NCBI GenBank assembly: GCA_001730085.1
Contig: MDLB01000092.1
Coordinates: forward strand, 1 to 31,315
Reading direction: 5' to 3'
DNA length: 31,315 nt
Origin: PVC group bacterium (ex Bugula neritina AB1)
Lineage (GTDB): Bacteria; GCA-001730085
Shown in pieces: positions 24,411-31,315 of this stretch. The notes beneath the pieces were generated by a model. The model saw only the letters and a program-made list of their open reading frames with translations, was not told where the DNA came from and did not search any database. Numbering within the stretch: the stretch's first letter is position 1; each line of letters opens with the position of its first letter. The position numbers and the translations under genes are program-made.

Positions 24411-26426
24411 ATGCAAAAAATTTTGAAGAGAATGTTTCTTATTGTCTTTATTTTTCTGCAATGCTTTCATGGGAGATATTTGCTTGGGATGAAAAGCAAT
24501 ATTTCTTCTGGGCAAATGATCAATGATTTAGATAAAAAAATCTCTATTGACTTTGTTGAAGCTGACTTGAAAGATGTTTTGAAAATTTTCACTCAACAGA
24601 CGGGTGTTAACTTTGTTATAGATAAAGAGGTTTCAAGTGAGTTGGTTTCTTTGTTTTTGGATAAAGTGACTGTTCGACAAGCATTGAAGTCAATTGCTGA
24701 AGTTAGTGGAGTAGGGTTTTATCCGATAGCTGGGACCTCCGTTTTGCGTGTTGGCCTTTCTCAAGATGGCCAAAAAGACCCTCGTGTGACGAAGATATAT
24801 CGTCTAAGGTATGCTCGAGTTAGCATGTTGTCACTTTCAACAGGAGAGGACATTAAAAAAACAGGAGACTACGCCGGTTCAACGGGAACTCAGTCAACAC
24901 AGGCCTCCACTTCTATTTTTTCTTCTGGAGATAAAAATTCAACGGAGGGTATTATAAATGCAGTTGTTGCCGTTTTGTCTGAAGAAGGGATTTTGAGTAT
25001 CGATCAAAGAACAAATTCTTTGATTGTGACAGATTATCCAGATAAACTGAGTCGGATTGATAAAATTATTAGTGAATTAGATAAAAAAACACGTCAAGTT
25101 TTGATCAAGGCTGAGATTGTTGAAGTCCAAGACTCGCTTAATAATATTCTTGGGATGTCTTATGGTGATCCTTCAGAATCTAAAAATATAGCTTCTCTTA
25201 AATATATTCCACCGAACCTTGGAGGCCAAGTTTTTCCATTTGATTCTAATCTCTTTGGATTTGTAAAAAATGCTTTAACCCAAGAAGAAGGGAATGGGGT
25301 TCGCTTGAATGAAACGACTTTTGGGCGACTATCTGCTGGTCAGTTTCGTATGGTTTTGCAGGCGTTGAAAACAAGTGGAAAAAGTCGGTTCTTGGCACGT
25401 CCAAGGGTTATAACCTTGGATAATGAGCCTGCGGTTGTTGATATCACATCAGAAACGGCTATCAATGAAGATACCATTGTTGATGAAGATACGAACCGTC
25501 AAACCACAATGTTGGAGCGGACGACGGTCGGTGTTTTACTTAGAGTTACGCCTCAAATAAATAATAATGAGCAAGTCACAATGATTCTTCAGCCTTCTAT
25601 TACGGATGTGGCTCCTTCTCGATTATTCCCAAACAAGGCTTTTGACCCTTCGACGAGGAGTGTTTTGACGAAGATAAGGATCAAGCAAGGAGATACGATT
25701 TCCATCGCGGGTTTGATCCAAAAAGTTAGAAGGTCGAGTGGATCTAAAATACCTATTTTGGGAGATGTCCCTTTGCTAGGCTCTTTGTTTACTCAAAAAT
25801 CTAAAGAGGAGAATCAGACCGATTTGCTTGTGTTTATTACGCCGTACATTTTAGACGAGGAAGCCCTTCTACACTTGCAGAAGAAAGAGAGAGGAAGAGA
25901 TGTTTCTGGAAGGCAAGATTTTGCCGGGCCTTTTTTGCAGGGAGCATTAAACAAAAATATGACAAGACCGAAGGGTCGTCACCTTATGCAAAAAAAGATG
26001 AATAACGTAAGAATGGCGGCTGTGATTGAAGAGTGTGAGGCTAATGTTCAAAGAAACCCTCAAGATCCAGAAGCGCATAGTAACTTGGGGGTAGCCTATG
26101 CTAAAGCTAGGAAGTATGACCTAGCGATTGATCAGTTCAAAGGGGCTATCATGTTAGATCCTGAGGCAAGTGCAGCCTATAACAACTTAGGGAATCTTTA
26201 TCGGATCAAAAGAAATTATGATGCAGCGATAACAGCGTTGAACAAAGCGATACAAATTATGCCGAAACATCCCTATGCGTATACAACTTTGGGTTTGTGT
26301 TATGAGGTTAAGGGTATGTATGCAGAGGCACGTAATGCCTATCAGTCTGCGCTTGAAGTTGCGCCTCATTCTTCTTGGTCAAAAACTTCTCGTGAAAGAC
26401 TTTCGGTTATTGATGCCCAGATTTAG
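24411..26426 (+). CDS. Secretin with C-terminal TPR domain, module 2
   Basis: A 671-residue outer-membrane secretin. It has a signal peptide (about 1-26), an N0/STN domain (about 44-116, ISIDFVEADLKDVLKIF), a Ser/Thr-rich loop (about 150-175) and an N1 domain (about 180-226, INAVVAVLSEEG, then LIVTDYPDKLSRIDKII). The secretin core (about 228-480) carries RFLARPRVITLDNEPAVV, VGVLLRVTPQINNNEQVT and GSKIPILGDVPLLGSLFTQK, ending LLVFITPYI. About three TPR repeats (about 537-660) follow in place of a typical S-domain. The start is ATG 24411, served by GGGAGG (24398-24403). Confidence 0.9.
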   Translation: MQKILKRMFLIVFIFLQCFHGRYLLGMKSNISSGQMINDLDKKISIDFVEADLKDVLKIFTQQTGVNFVIDKEVSSELVSLFLDKVTVRQALKSIAEVSGVGFYPIAGTSVLRVGLSQDGQKDPRVTKIYRLRYARVSMLSLSTGEDIKKTGDYAGSTGTQSTQASTSIFSSGDKNSTEGIINAVVAVLSEEGILSIDQRTNSLIVTDYPDKLSRIDKIISELDKKTRQVLIKAEIVEVQDSLNNILGMSYGDPSESKNIASLKYIPPNLGGQVFPFDSNLFGFVKNALTQEEGNGVRLNETTFGRLSAGQFRMVLQALKTSGKSRFLARPRVITLDNEPAVVDITSETAINEDTIVDEDTNRQTTMLERTTVGVLLRVTPQINNNEQVTMILQPSITDVAPSRLFPNKAFDPSTRSVLTKIRIKQGDTISIAGLIQKVRRSSGSKIPILGDVPLLGSLFTQKSKEENQTDLLVFITPYILDEEALLHLQKKERGRDVSGRQDFAGPFLQGALNKNMTRPKGRHLMQKKMNNVRMAAVIEECEANVQRNPQDPEAHSNLGVAYAKARKYDLAIDQFKGAIMLDPEASAAYNNLGNLYRIKRNYDAAITALNKAIQIMPKHPYAYTTLGLCYEVKGMYAEARNAYQSALEVAPHSSWSKTSRERLSVIDAQI

Positions 26427-26438
26427 GAAAGAGGGGAT

Positions 26439-28109
26439 ATGTTTGAATCTAAAATGAAGCTGGGAGAGCTCTTGATAGAAAAGGGGCTTGTTTCCGATTT
26501 TCAGTTGGAAAAGGCACTTGATCAGCAGCGTTTAAAATATAGACCTTTGGGAGATATTTTAGTTTCTATGGGGGTTATTTCAGAAGAAACTCTGGCCACT
26601 TTTTTGAGTGAGCAGTTTAATTACCCTTGTATTCCTGATATGAAGAATCTTATTGAGCCAGATAGCACAGTTTTTGGGGAGACGTTATTTACAGAGAACT
26701 TTATGCTTCAGCACCTGGTTATGCCTCTTCATAGGAAAGGCGGGGAGTTAAAAGTTGTCATCGCAAATCCATTAGATGTTATTTTAATAGATAATCTTAA
26801 GGCGATGACCTCTTATGAAATTATACCATTTATTGCAGGGAAGTCTCTTCTAGAGAAGTCTATAATGGCTTACTTTGAAAAATCTAAAGAAGTTGAATCT
26901 CTTGATACAGATATCGATGTCTCGGATGTTTCTTTAGATAAAATCATGGCGGAAGCTTCTGAAGGCCAGGTGGTCAGGATTGTTAATTTATTGATTATTC
27001 AAGCTGTCACAGATTTAGCCAGTGATATACACTTTGAACCTATGGCAAATGATATGGCTCAAGTTCGTTATCGGATAGATGGAGAGTTGATAAAAGTTCC
27101 TTCTCCACCTTCTAATCTATATTTGGCTATTGTTTCTAGGATCAAGATTTTAGCTCGACTAGATATCTCAGAGAAACGTCTTCCTCAAGATGGTGCGATT
27201 ATGATGAATATAGAGCATAGAAATATCGACTTTAGGGTTTCGACCATCCCGACGATTTATGGTGAAAAAGTTGTGATACGGATTTTAGATAAAGGGACAC
27301 TACCTTTAGACATCGACTCTTTAGGTTTAAGTGAAAGATCAATAAAAAGCTTTAAAAAAGCTTTGGATTATCCCTATGGTCTTATGTTGGTTACGGGCCC
27401 GACAGGAAGTGGGAAAACAACAACTTTATATGCTTGTTTGAATTATTTGAGAAGTAATTCTAAAAACCTCATAACTTTGGAGGATCCCGTCGAGTATAAG
27501 CTTGAAGGGGTTAACCAAGTTAGTGTTCGCCATGAAATAGGACTTGACTTCGCTATGGGCTTGCGTGCTTTTTTGAGGCAGGATCCTGATGTTATTATGT
27601 TGGGTGAAATTAGAGACCTAGAAACGGCTATGATGAGTGTTCAAGCAGCGCTAACGGGGCACTTTGTTTTGAGTACTTTGCATACCAATAATGCTATTCA
27701 GGCTTTAGATAGATTAATAAATATGAAAATAGATCCCGTTTTGTGTGTTTCATCTCTGGTTCTTATTGTTGCCCAGAGGTTGATTCGCAAGCTTTGTGAA
27801 AAATGTAAAGAAGAGTATCTTCCTAGTGAGCAAATTCTAGAGAGGCTTGAGATCAATAATCGAACAACTTTTTTTAAGCCTGTCGGTTGCTCTTCATGTA
27901 ACAATAGGGGGTACAAAGGAAGATTGCCTCTTCATGAAACAATCTTGTTAGATGATGAGTTTAAAAGTTTAGTTTCTAAAAAAGAGTCAACCGTTGTTTT
28001 AAGGCGTTATCTTCTAGATCAAGGGATGGTCGAGCTTAGGGAAGAAGGGCTTGAAAAAGCAGCAAAAGGTTTAACGAGTTTAGAAGAAGTTCTATCTGTC
28101 ACAGTTTAG
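26439..28109 (+). CDS. gspE: GspE/PilB-type assembly ATPase with MshEN c-di-GMP-type domain
   Basis: Cytoplasmic hexameric ATPase driving pilin or pseudopilin assembly. The 556-residue protein begins with two 24-residue MshEN motifs: K7-L8-G9...G16...L23...L27..Q30, and after a five-residue spacer L37-G38...G45...L52...L56..Q59. This is the spacing known for cyclic-di-GMP binding in MshE. The catalytic part has Walker A GPTGSGKTTT (320-329, K326), the Asp-box region ITLEDPVEY, Walker B VIMLGEIRD, the His box STLHTN, and a tetracysteine zinc site (LCEKC plus CSSC). It lies between the secretin and gspF genes. I cannot tell secretion from pilus use from this gene alone. Confidence 0.95.
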   Translation: MFESKMKLGELLIEKGLVSDFQLEKALDQQRLKYRPLGDILVSMGVISEETLATFLSEQFNYPCIPDMKNLIEPDSTVFGETLFTENFMLQHLVMPLHRKGGELKVVIANPLDVILIDNLKAMTSYEIIPFIAGKSLLEKSIMAYFEKSKEVESLDTDIDVSDVSLDKIMAEASEGQVVRIVNLLIIQAVTDLASDIHFEPMANDMAQVRYRIDGELIKVPSPPSNLYLAIVSRIKILARLDISEKRLPQDGAIMMNIEHRNIDFRVSTIPTIYGEKVVIRILDKGTLPLDIDSLGLSERSIKSFKKALDYPYGLMLVTGPTGSGKTTTLYACLNYLRSNSKNLITLEDPVEYKLEGVNQVSVRHEIGLDFAMGLRAFLRQDPDVIMLGEIRDLETAMMSVQAALTGHFVLSTLHTNNAIQALDRLINMKIDPVLCVSSLVLIVAQRLIRKLCEKCKEEYLPSEQILERLEINNRTTFFKPVGCSSCNNRGYKGRLPLHETILLDDEFKSLVSKKESTVVLRRYLLDQGMVELREEGLEKAAKGLTSLEEVLSVTV

Positions 28110-28125
28110 AAAGGACATTGAGGGT

Positions 28126-29358
28126 TTGGTTGAATTTTTTTATATTGTGAAAAATTCTCGAGGAAAAAAAGAAAAGGGATCAATCCTTGCGAATGATGAA
28201 ACAGAAGCTGTACGTTTGTTGCAAAAAGAAAAATATGTCATTTTAGATCTTTATCTTAAAAATAAGTCTCTATCTAAGGCTGGCCTTTCAAGAGGTGCAA
28301 CTCAAAAGGTACGCCGAAAAAAAACAGTCTCTTTGGATGATATGAGGTGGTTTTTTGATCAAATGGGAACCCTTTTGGAGGCCAGTGTTGATATTATTAG
28401 GGCTTTAGAAATGGTTGCTATGCATGTGAAGAGCGAGCCTTTATTTCTTGCATTGATATCTATGAAGACAGATGTTTTTGCAGGGGTTTCACTAGCAGAT
28501 GCTATGCATAAGTTTCCGAAGATATTTCCCTTGTATATGCGTAGTCTTGTTTTCATTGGGGAACAAAGTGGTGATCTTGCTAAGGTTATGTCTCAAATAT
28601 CTATAAATATTGAAAAATCTGATTCTTTTAGAAAAAAAATGGTTAAATCGATGATTTATCCTATTGTTTTAATATCTTTTAGTATCTTTGCTATCAGCGT
28701 ATTTCTCTTGAAAGTTATTCCGACATTTGTGAATATTTTTAACTCATTTGATATAGAAATGCCATACTTAACTTCAATTATTATAAAAATGAGTGACATT
28801 CTAAGATCTTATATTCTCTATATTATTTTAGTTGTTTTTTTGTTGTTTATATATATCAAAAAGATAGTAAGAGTTCCAAAGCATAGGTTAAAAATAGATG
28901 AGCTTGTTTTACAGATTCCCGTTTTAGGAGAGTTACTTTTATACTCCTCACTTGTTGCTTTTGTTTCTTCGTTACATCTAATGTTATCTAGTGGGACTAC
29001 AATGCTAGAATCGCTGACTCTTTCTCGTTTATCGATGAAGAATCTGTACCTTCAGATGTTGATTGACAAAGTGAGAGATCGAGTCAAAGAAGGTAACTCT
29101 GTGTCTTCTAGATTAAAAGACTTTCCTATTTTTCCAGAGTTTATTGTTCAAATGATAAGCATAGGAGAGGAGTCTGGCCGTTTGGTTGACATGTTATCTG
29201 AAATATCCAAATACTATACGAAATCTTTGAGTGATTCGATTGAAAGATTTACGGTTCTTATTGAACCCCTAATCATTGTATTTGTCGGAGGTATTATAGG
29301 GGTTTTGGTAATAGGGATGTTTTTGCCTATTTTTCAACTTACAAATATTGCAGGGTAA
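28126..29358 (+). CDS. gspF: GspF/PilC-type inner-membrane platform protein
   Basis: A 410-residue polytopic protein with the usual N-terminal strand region (FFYIVKNSRGKKEKGSI). Two GspF helical domains follow (first with WFFDQMGTLLEASVDIIRAL, second with SLHLMLSSGTTMLESL). Membrane segments lie after the first (IYPIVLISFSIFAISVFLL and YILYIILVVFLLFIYI) and at the C-terminus (IIVFVGGIIGVLVIGMFLP). It anchors the ATPase to the pilin-extruding complex. The start appears to be TTG 28126 with AAAGGA ten bases upstream. It follows gspE by 16 bases. A small GGTAA-T6-TTACC hairpin overlaps its stop. Confidence 0.93.
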   Translation: MVEFFYIVKNSRGKKEKGSILANDETEAVRLLQKEKYVILDLYLKNKSLSKAGLSRGATQKVRRKKTVSLDDMRWFFDQMGTLLEASVDIIRALEMVAMHVKSEPLFLALISMKTDVFAGVSLADAMHKFPKIFPLYMRSLVFIGEQSGDLAKVMSQISINIEKSDSFRKKMVKSMIYPIVLISFSIFAISVFLLKVIPTFVNIFNSFDIEMPYLTSIIIKMSDILRSYILYIILVVFLLFIYIKKIVRVPKHRLKIDELVLQIPVLGELLLYSSLVAFVSSLHLMLSSGTTMLESLTLSRLSMKNLYLQMLIDKVRDRVKEGNSVSSRLKDFPIFPEFIVQMISIGEESGRLVDMLSEISKYYTKSLSDSIERFTVLIEPLIIVFVGGIIGVLVIGMFLPIFQLTNIAG

Positions 29359-29370
29359 TTTTTTTTACCA
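29355..29370 (+). terminator. Small hairpin at the gspF stop
   Basis: GGTAA and TTACC flank a run of six T bases, overlapping the gspF stop codon. It is short and not followed by a T-tract, so only a weak terminator candidate. Confidence 0.2.
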
Positions 29371-29680
29371 TAGAAACAAGAGGAGTGAAAAAATAGAATA
29401 ATCTGCAGGTGCCGGATTACTGATTGCCTTTTAATTTTGGATGACATTCAGAGGTAATTGCTTTTTTTTCTTTGCTTATGCTATTGTTAGTATATACTTT
29501 TATTTTTTTTTATTATAGATAAAAACTAATAATATAATTATTCTTAAGGCATTTATGGATTATTTGTTGAAAAAAACTTTACGACGTATTTTTGCTTTTT
29601 TTAAGCTCTAAAAAATGAGGTGTTTTAAAAAACTTTCAACGTGTATGGAGTTTTTAGGTTTTCTAAGAGTAATGTTGTTT

Positions 29681-30127
29681 ATGAATAAAAAAAATCAAGA
29701 TATTGCAGGACTTAGCTTTGTTGAGGTGGTTATAGCGACATTACTTATGTCTATTTTTGCTCTTGCTGGGTTTAAAGGCATGGTTAGGGTAAAAAAAACA
29801 GGGCGTTTTGGAGATGTAAAGTCGCAAGCGACTTTTGCTGCTTCAAATGTTTTGGAGACTTTGAAAACTGAACAAGGAGCTACAGGGTATTATAGTGACA
29901 GTTTTGAAGATGGCGTTAAAACATTTCAATCCGAAAATGAAAAAGATGCTTTGTTAGATGTTGATTTTTTGGAAAGTTTGGATGTTGGAGTTGGTCACAA
30001 TATAACTCCTTCAAAAAAAATATATACTGTTGAGACTTATGGTGACGATTCGGAAAGACGTGCAGATGGTTTTAAAAAAATAACAGTTCTTTTAGAGTAT
30101 GAAGATTCTGCTCAATCGCACTTTTAA
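29681..30127 (+). CDS. Type IV prepilin-like protein (GspI/PilV type)
   Basis: A 148-residue prepilin. A ten-residue leader MNKKNQDIAG is cut before LSFVEV, giving Glu at +5 of the mature protein, then a hydrophobic helix ATLLMSIFALAGF. The globular part contains NVLETLKTEQGATGYY, resembling minor pilins such as GspI or PilV. ATG 29681 is chosen because it gives a normal short leader; in-frame ATGs at 29615, 29645 and 29672 would give a longer leader. It lies about 320 bases after gspF, so it may have its own promoter. No major pilin gene is seen. Confidence 0.8.
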   Translation: MNKKNQDIAGLSFVEVVIATLLMSIFALAGFKGMVRVKKTGRFGDVKSQATFAASNVLETLKTEQGATGYYSDSFEDGVKTFQSENEKDALLDVDFLESLDVGVGHNITPSKKIYTVETYGDDSERRADGFKKITVLLEYEDSAQSHF

Positions 30128-30294
30128 GGGAAATATTGTCAGAGCGCATTTTGAACTCTTTTGAGATTTTTGTAAAATATCTGATACCCTTTATAACGAA
30201 AATTTTAAGTAAGCAGAGTTAGCTTGCCAATGTTCTTTTTAATTAAGGATGTGTATATCTAGAACTTTCATGAGGTTTTTTTGGGTTTTTTTTT

Positions 30295-30732
30295 ATGTTT
30301 AAATGTTTGAATGATGAAAAAGGTGCTATTTTATTTGCAGTTATTTTTTTTGGGATGATTTTATCTATCGTAGGAATGACCGTTTTTAAATATATGGACT
30401 CAAATGTTAAACAAACAGGGCACTTACACCTTAGAAGAGAAGCCAATTATACAGCCAAAGCAGCTATAGAAGCAGTTCTTTATGGTCTTAGAAATAAAAC
30501 AGATGATAGTTTAGATGGCATTGTTAATCATAAAGGTGAGAATATTGGATTTGAAGCTGTTTCTGAGGATGAGCCGATCTTTTTTTATGTTGATGATGTT
30601 GAATTTAATACGAATCTGAAAAACGATAAAATGAAAAGACATGTCTCAGAAGTTTACGTTACGGAAGAAGGAATGACACGTGATGGTTTGCGTAAGAGAT
30701 ATAAGGTAGTAGCAAAAACGAGGTATGTTTAA
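30295..30732 (+). CDS. PilX/GspK-like minor pilin
   Basis: A 145-residue protein with a short leader MFKCLNDEKG followed by the hydrophobic helix AILFAVIFFGMILSIVGM and a Lys/Arg-rich post-helix region (LRREANYTAKAAIEAVLYGL). This is typical of PilX N-terminal or GspK proteins. It lacks the usual Glu at +5, which is characteristic of GspK-type tip pilins. It follows the prepilin gene by 167 bases. The protein is shorter than GspK (about 300 residues), so PilX-like is the safer label. Confidence 0.65.
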   Translation: MFKCLNDEKGAILFAVIFFGMILSIVGMTVFKYMDSNVKQTGHLHLRREANYTAKAAIEAVLYGLRNKTDDSLDGIVNHKGENIGFEAVSEDEPIFFYVDDVEFNTNLKNDKMKRHVSEVYVTEEGMTRDGLRKRYKVVAKTRYV

Positions 30733-30799
30733 AATAAATATGATATTTTTCTAAAATATTTATTTTTATAATGAAAAATATGTTGTAATCAATAATATG

Positions 30800-30864
30800 A
30801 AAAAAGAGTACGTGCTACTTTTTAAAAGATTTAACATCTTTTTAAGGATCAAATACTCTTATTT
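30800..30864 (+). terminator. Nested inverted repeat, possible terminator of module 2
   Basis: The outer arms around AAGAGTA (30804-30810) and TACTCTT (30854-30860) extend to about 11 bp with one mismatch. Inside is a hairpin AAAAGAT (30824-30830) / ATCTTTT (30836-30842) with loop TTAAC. The outer stem runs into ATTTT. It lies about 70 bases after the PilX-like gene. It could also be a left-end hairpin of the transposon. Confidence 0.35.
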
Positions 30865-30946
30865 TAACTAGAGTGCATTTTTTTTATGATAATTTTTTTT
30901 TAATTTTAATTAATTTTAAACTGTTTATCATTTCAAGCCGAGAAGA

Positions 30947-30966
30947 CCTCTTCCTTTAGGTGGAGG
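30947..30966 (+). repeat. IS200/IS605 right-end-like hairpin upstream of tnpB
   Basis: CCTCTTCC (30947-30954) pairs with GGTGGAGG (30959-30966) over a TTTA loop, with one mismatch and one G-T pair, followed by ATGAGAGGC. The form GG(A/T)GGATG after a TTTA-loop hairpin resembles right ends and omega-RNA 3' hairpins of TnpB elements. It is oddly located upstream of tnpB. Confidence 0.4.
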
Positions 30967-31060
30967 ATGAGAGGCTTTTTCACAGATATTAAAAATGTGG
31001 AGAGCTTTGGTTTTTAATATATTTTTTAATTTTCCATAGAGCCTATGTTAAACTGTGTGA

Positions 31061-31315
31061 ATGAAAAAAGTTAAGAGTTTTAAATTTAAATTAAAATTAA
31101 AAAGTAAAGAACAAGAGATTACTTTAAAGAAAAATATTGGTTGTAATCGTTTTGTTTGGAATAAAGCTCTTGCTATTCAAAAGGAAAGAATGGAGAACAA
31201 GCAAAAGCTTTTGAGCTGGTACGAACTTGACTGGTGGAAAAATAATTTTTGGAAGAAAAGCGAAGAATATGATTTCTTAAAAGAGGTTTCGTCGCAACCA
31301 CTTAATCAAACGTTG
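31061..31315 (+). CDS. tnpB: TnpB (IS200/IS605-family RNA-guided nuclease), N-terminal part
   Basis: The frame starts at ATG 31061 and continues past the right edge: 85 residues are visible. The N-terminus MKKVKSFKFKLKLKSKEQE followed by IGCNRFVWNKALAIQKER matches the helix-turn-helix/wedge segment at the start of TnpB/OrfB proteins (pattern KFRLYPNKEQ...GCxRFVWN). The catalytic RuvC and zinc-finger parts lie outside the window, so intactness cannot be judged. No tnpA was seen upstream. Confidence 0.85.
   Translation, partial: MKKVKSFKFKLKLKSKEQEITLKKNIGCNRFVWNKALAIQKERMENKQKLLSWYELDWWKNNFWKKSEEYDFLKEVSSQPLNQTL

Larger units (their letters stand above)
30733..31060. other. Intergenic region between the pilin genes and tnpB
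   Basis: About 330 AT-rich bases with no gene. It contains a nested inverted repeat (30800-30864) that could end the pilin operon and a hairpin (30947-30966) resembling the right end of IS200/IS605-type elements. Confidence 0.5.

Noticed and set aside
1-31315. CRISPR array, prophage, tRNA or rRNA genes
   Set aside because: No regularly spaced direct repeats, phage structural genes, T-loop/anticodon patterns or rRNA-like conserved stretches were found by reading the window.

Overview
The window is AT-rich bacterial chromosome with densely packed, mostly plus-strand operons separated by several gene-poor, very AT-rich gaps. No rRNA, tRNA or CRISPR array was recognised. The gene set is that of a free-living-type Gram-negative: two secretin-based envelope machines, lipoproteins and an Na+-NQR maturation factor. 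The coaE-rho pair, the purB-purC-purS order, and PilM-PilN fusions with TPR-linked secretins fit a PVC-superphylum lineage. Omnitrophota is my first guess, but this is inference from gene content and not a phylogenetic result.

Layout. 1-72 is the start of an unrecognised minus-strand gene. 611-2985 is a threonine operon, hom-thrC, behind a good sigma70-type promoter. 3007-4709 is cmoB/cmoA on the minus strand (wobble-uridine tRNA modification). 5679-8355 is coaE-rho and a membrane-anchored staphylococcal-nuclease-like protein. 8716-8874 is a 52-residue NqrM-like protein, followed by a convergent small lipoprotein gene. 9710-10807 is a dihydroorotate dehydrogenase. 11232-17347 is secretin module 1: PilM-PilN fusion, PilO-like, PilP/GspC-like with two HR-like repeats, TPR+secretin-N0 protein, and a separate secretin with its own signal peptide. 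17658-20759 is purB-purC-purS plus a translationally coupled Asp-rich putative lipoprotein. 21391-30732 is secretin module 2: PilM-PilN fusion, PilO-like, PilP/GspC-like, secretin with C-terminal TPRs, GspE/PilB ATPase with a c-di-GMP-type MshEN domain, GspF/PilC, a prepilin, and a PilX/GspK-like minor pilin. 31061 to the end is the N-terminus of an IS200/IS605-family TnpB, preceded by a hairpin resembling an IS605 right end.

The most interesting content is the pair of paralogous secretin modules. They share a gene order but have rearranged domains. Module 1 detaches the secretin N0 domain and fuses it to TPRs; module 2 keeps N0 on the secretin and puts TPRs at its C-terminus. Module 1 keeps the PilM nucleotide-binding motifs and an internal INLLP docking peptide but has no ATPase, platform protein or pilin nearby. 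Module 2 has the motor and pilins, but its PilM has lost the ATP-binding motifs. A plausible reading (inference) is two diverged type IV pilus / type II secretion-like machines, one of them possibly lacking or borrowing a motor, with the motor-bearing one under c-di-GMP control.
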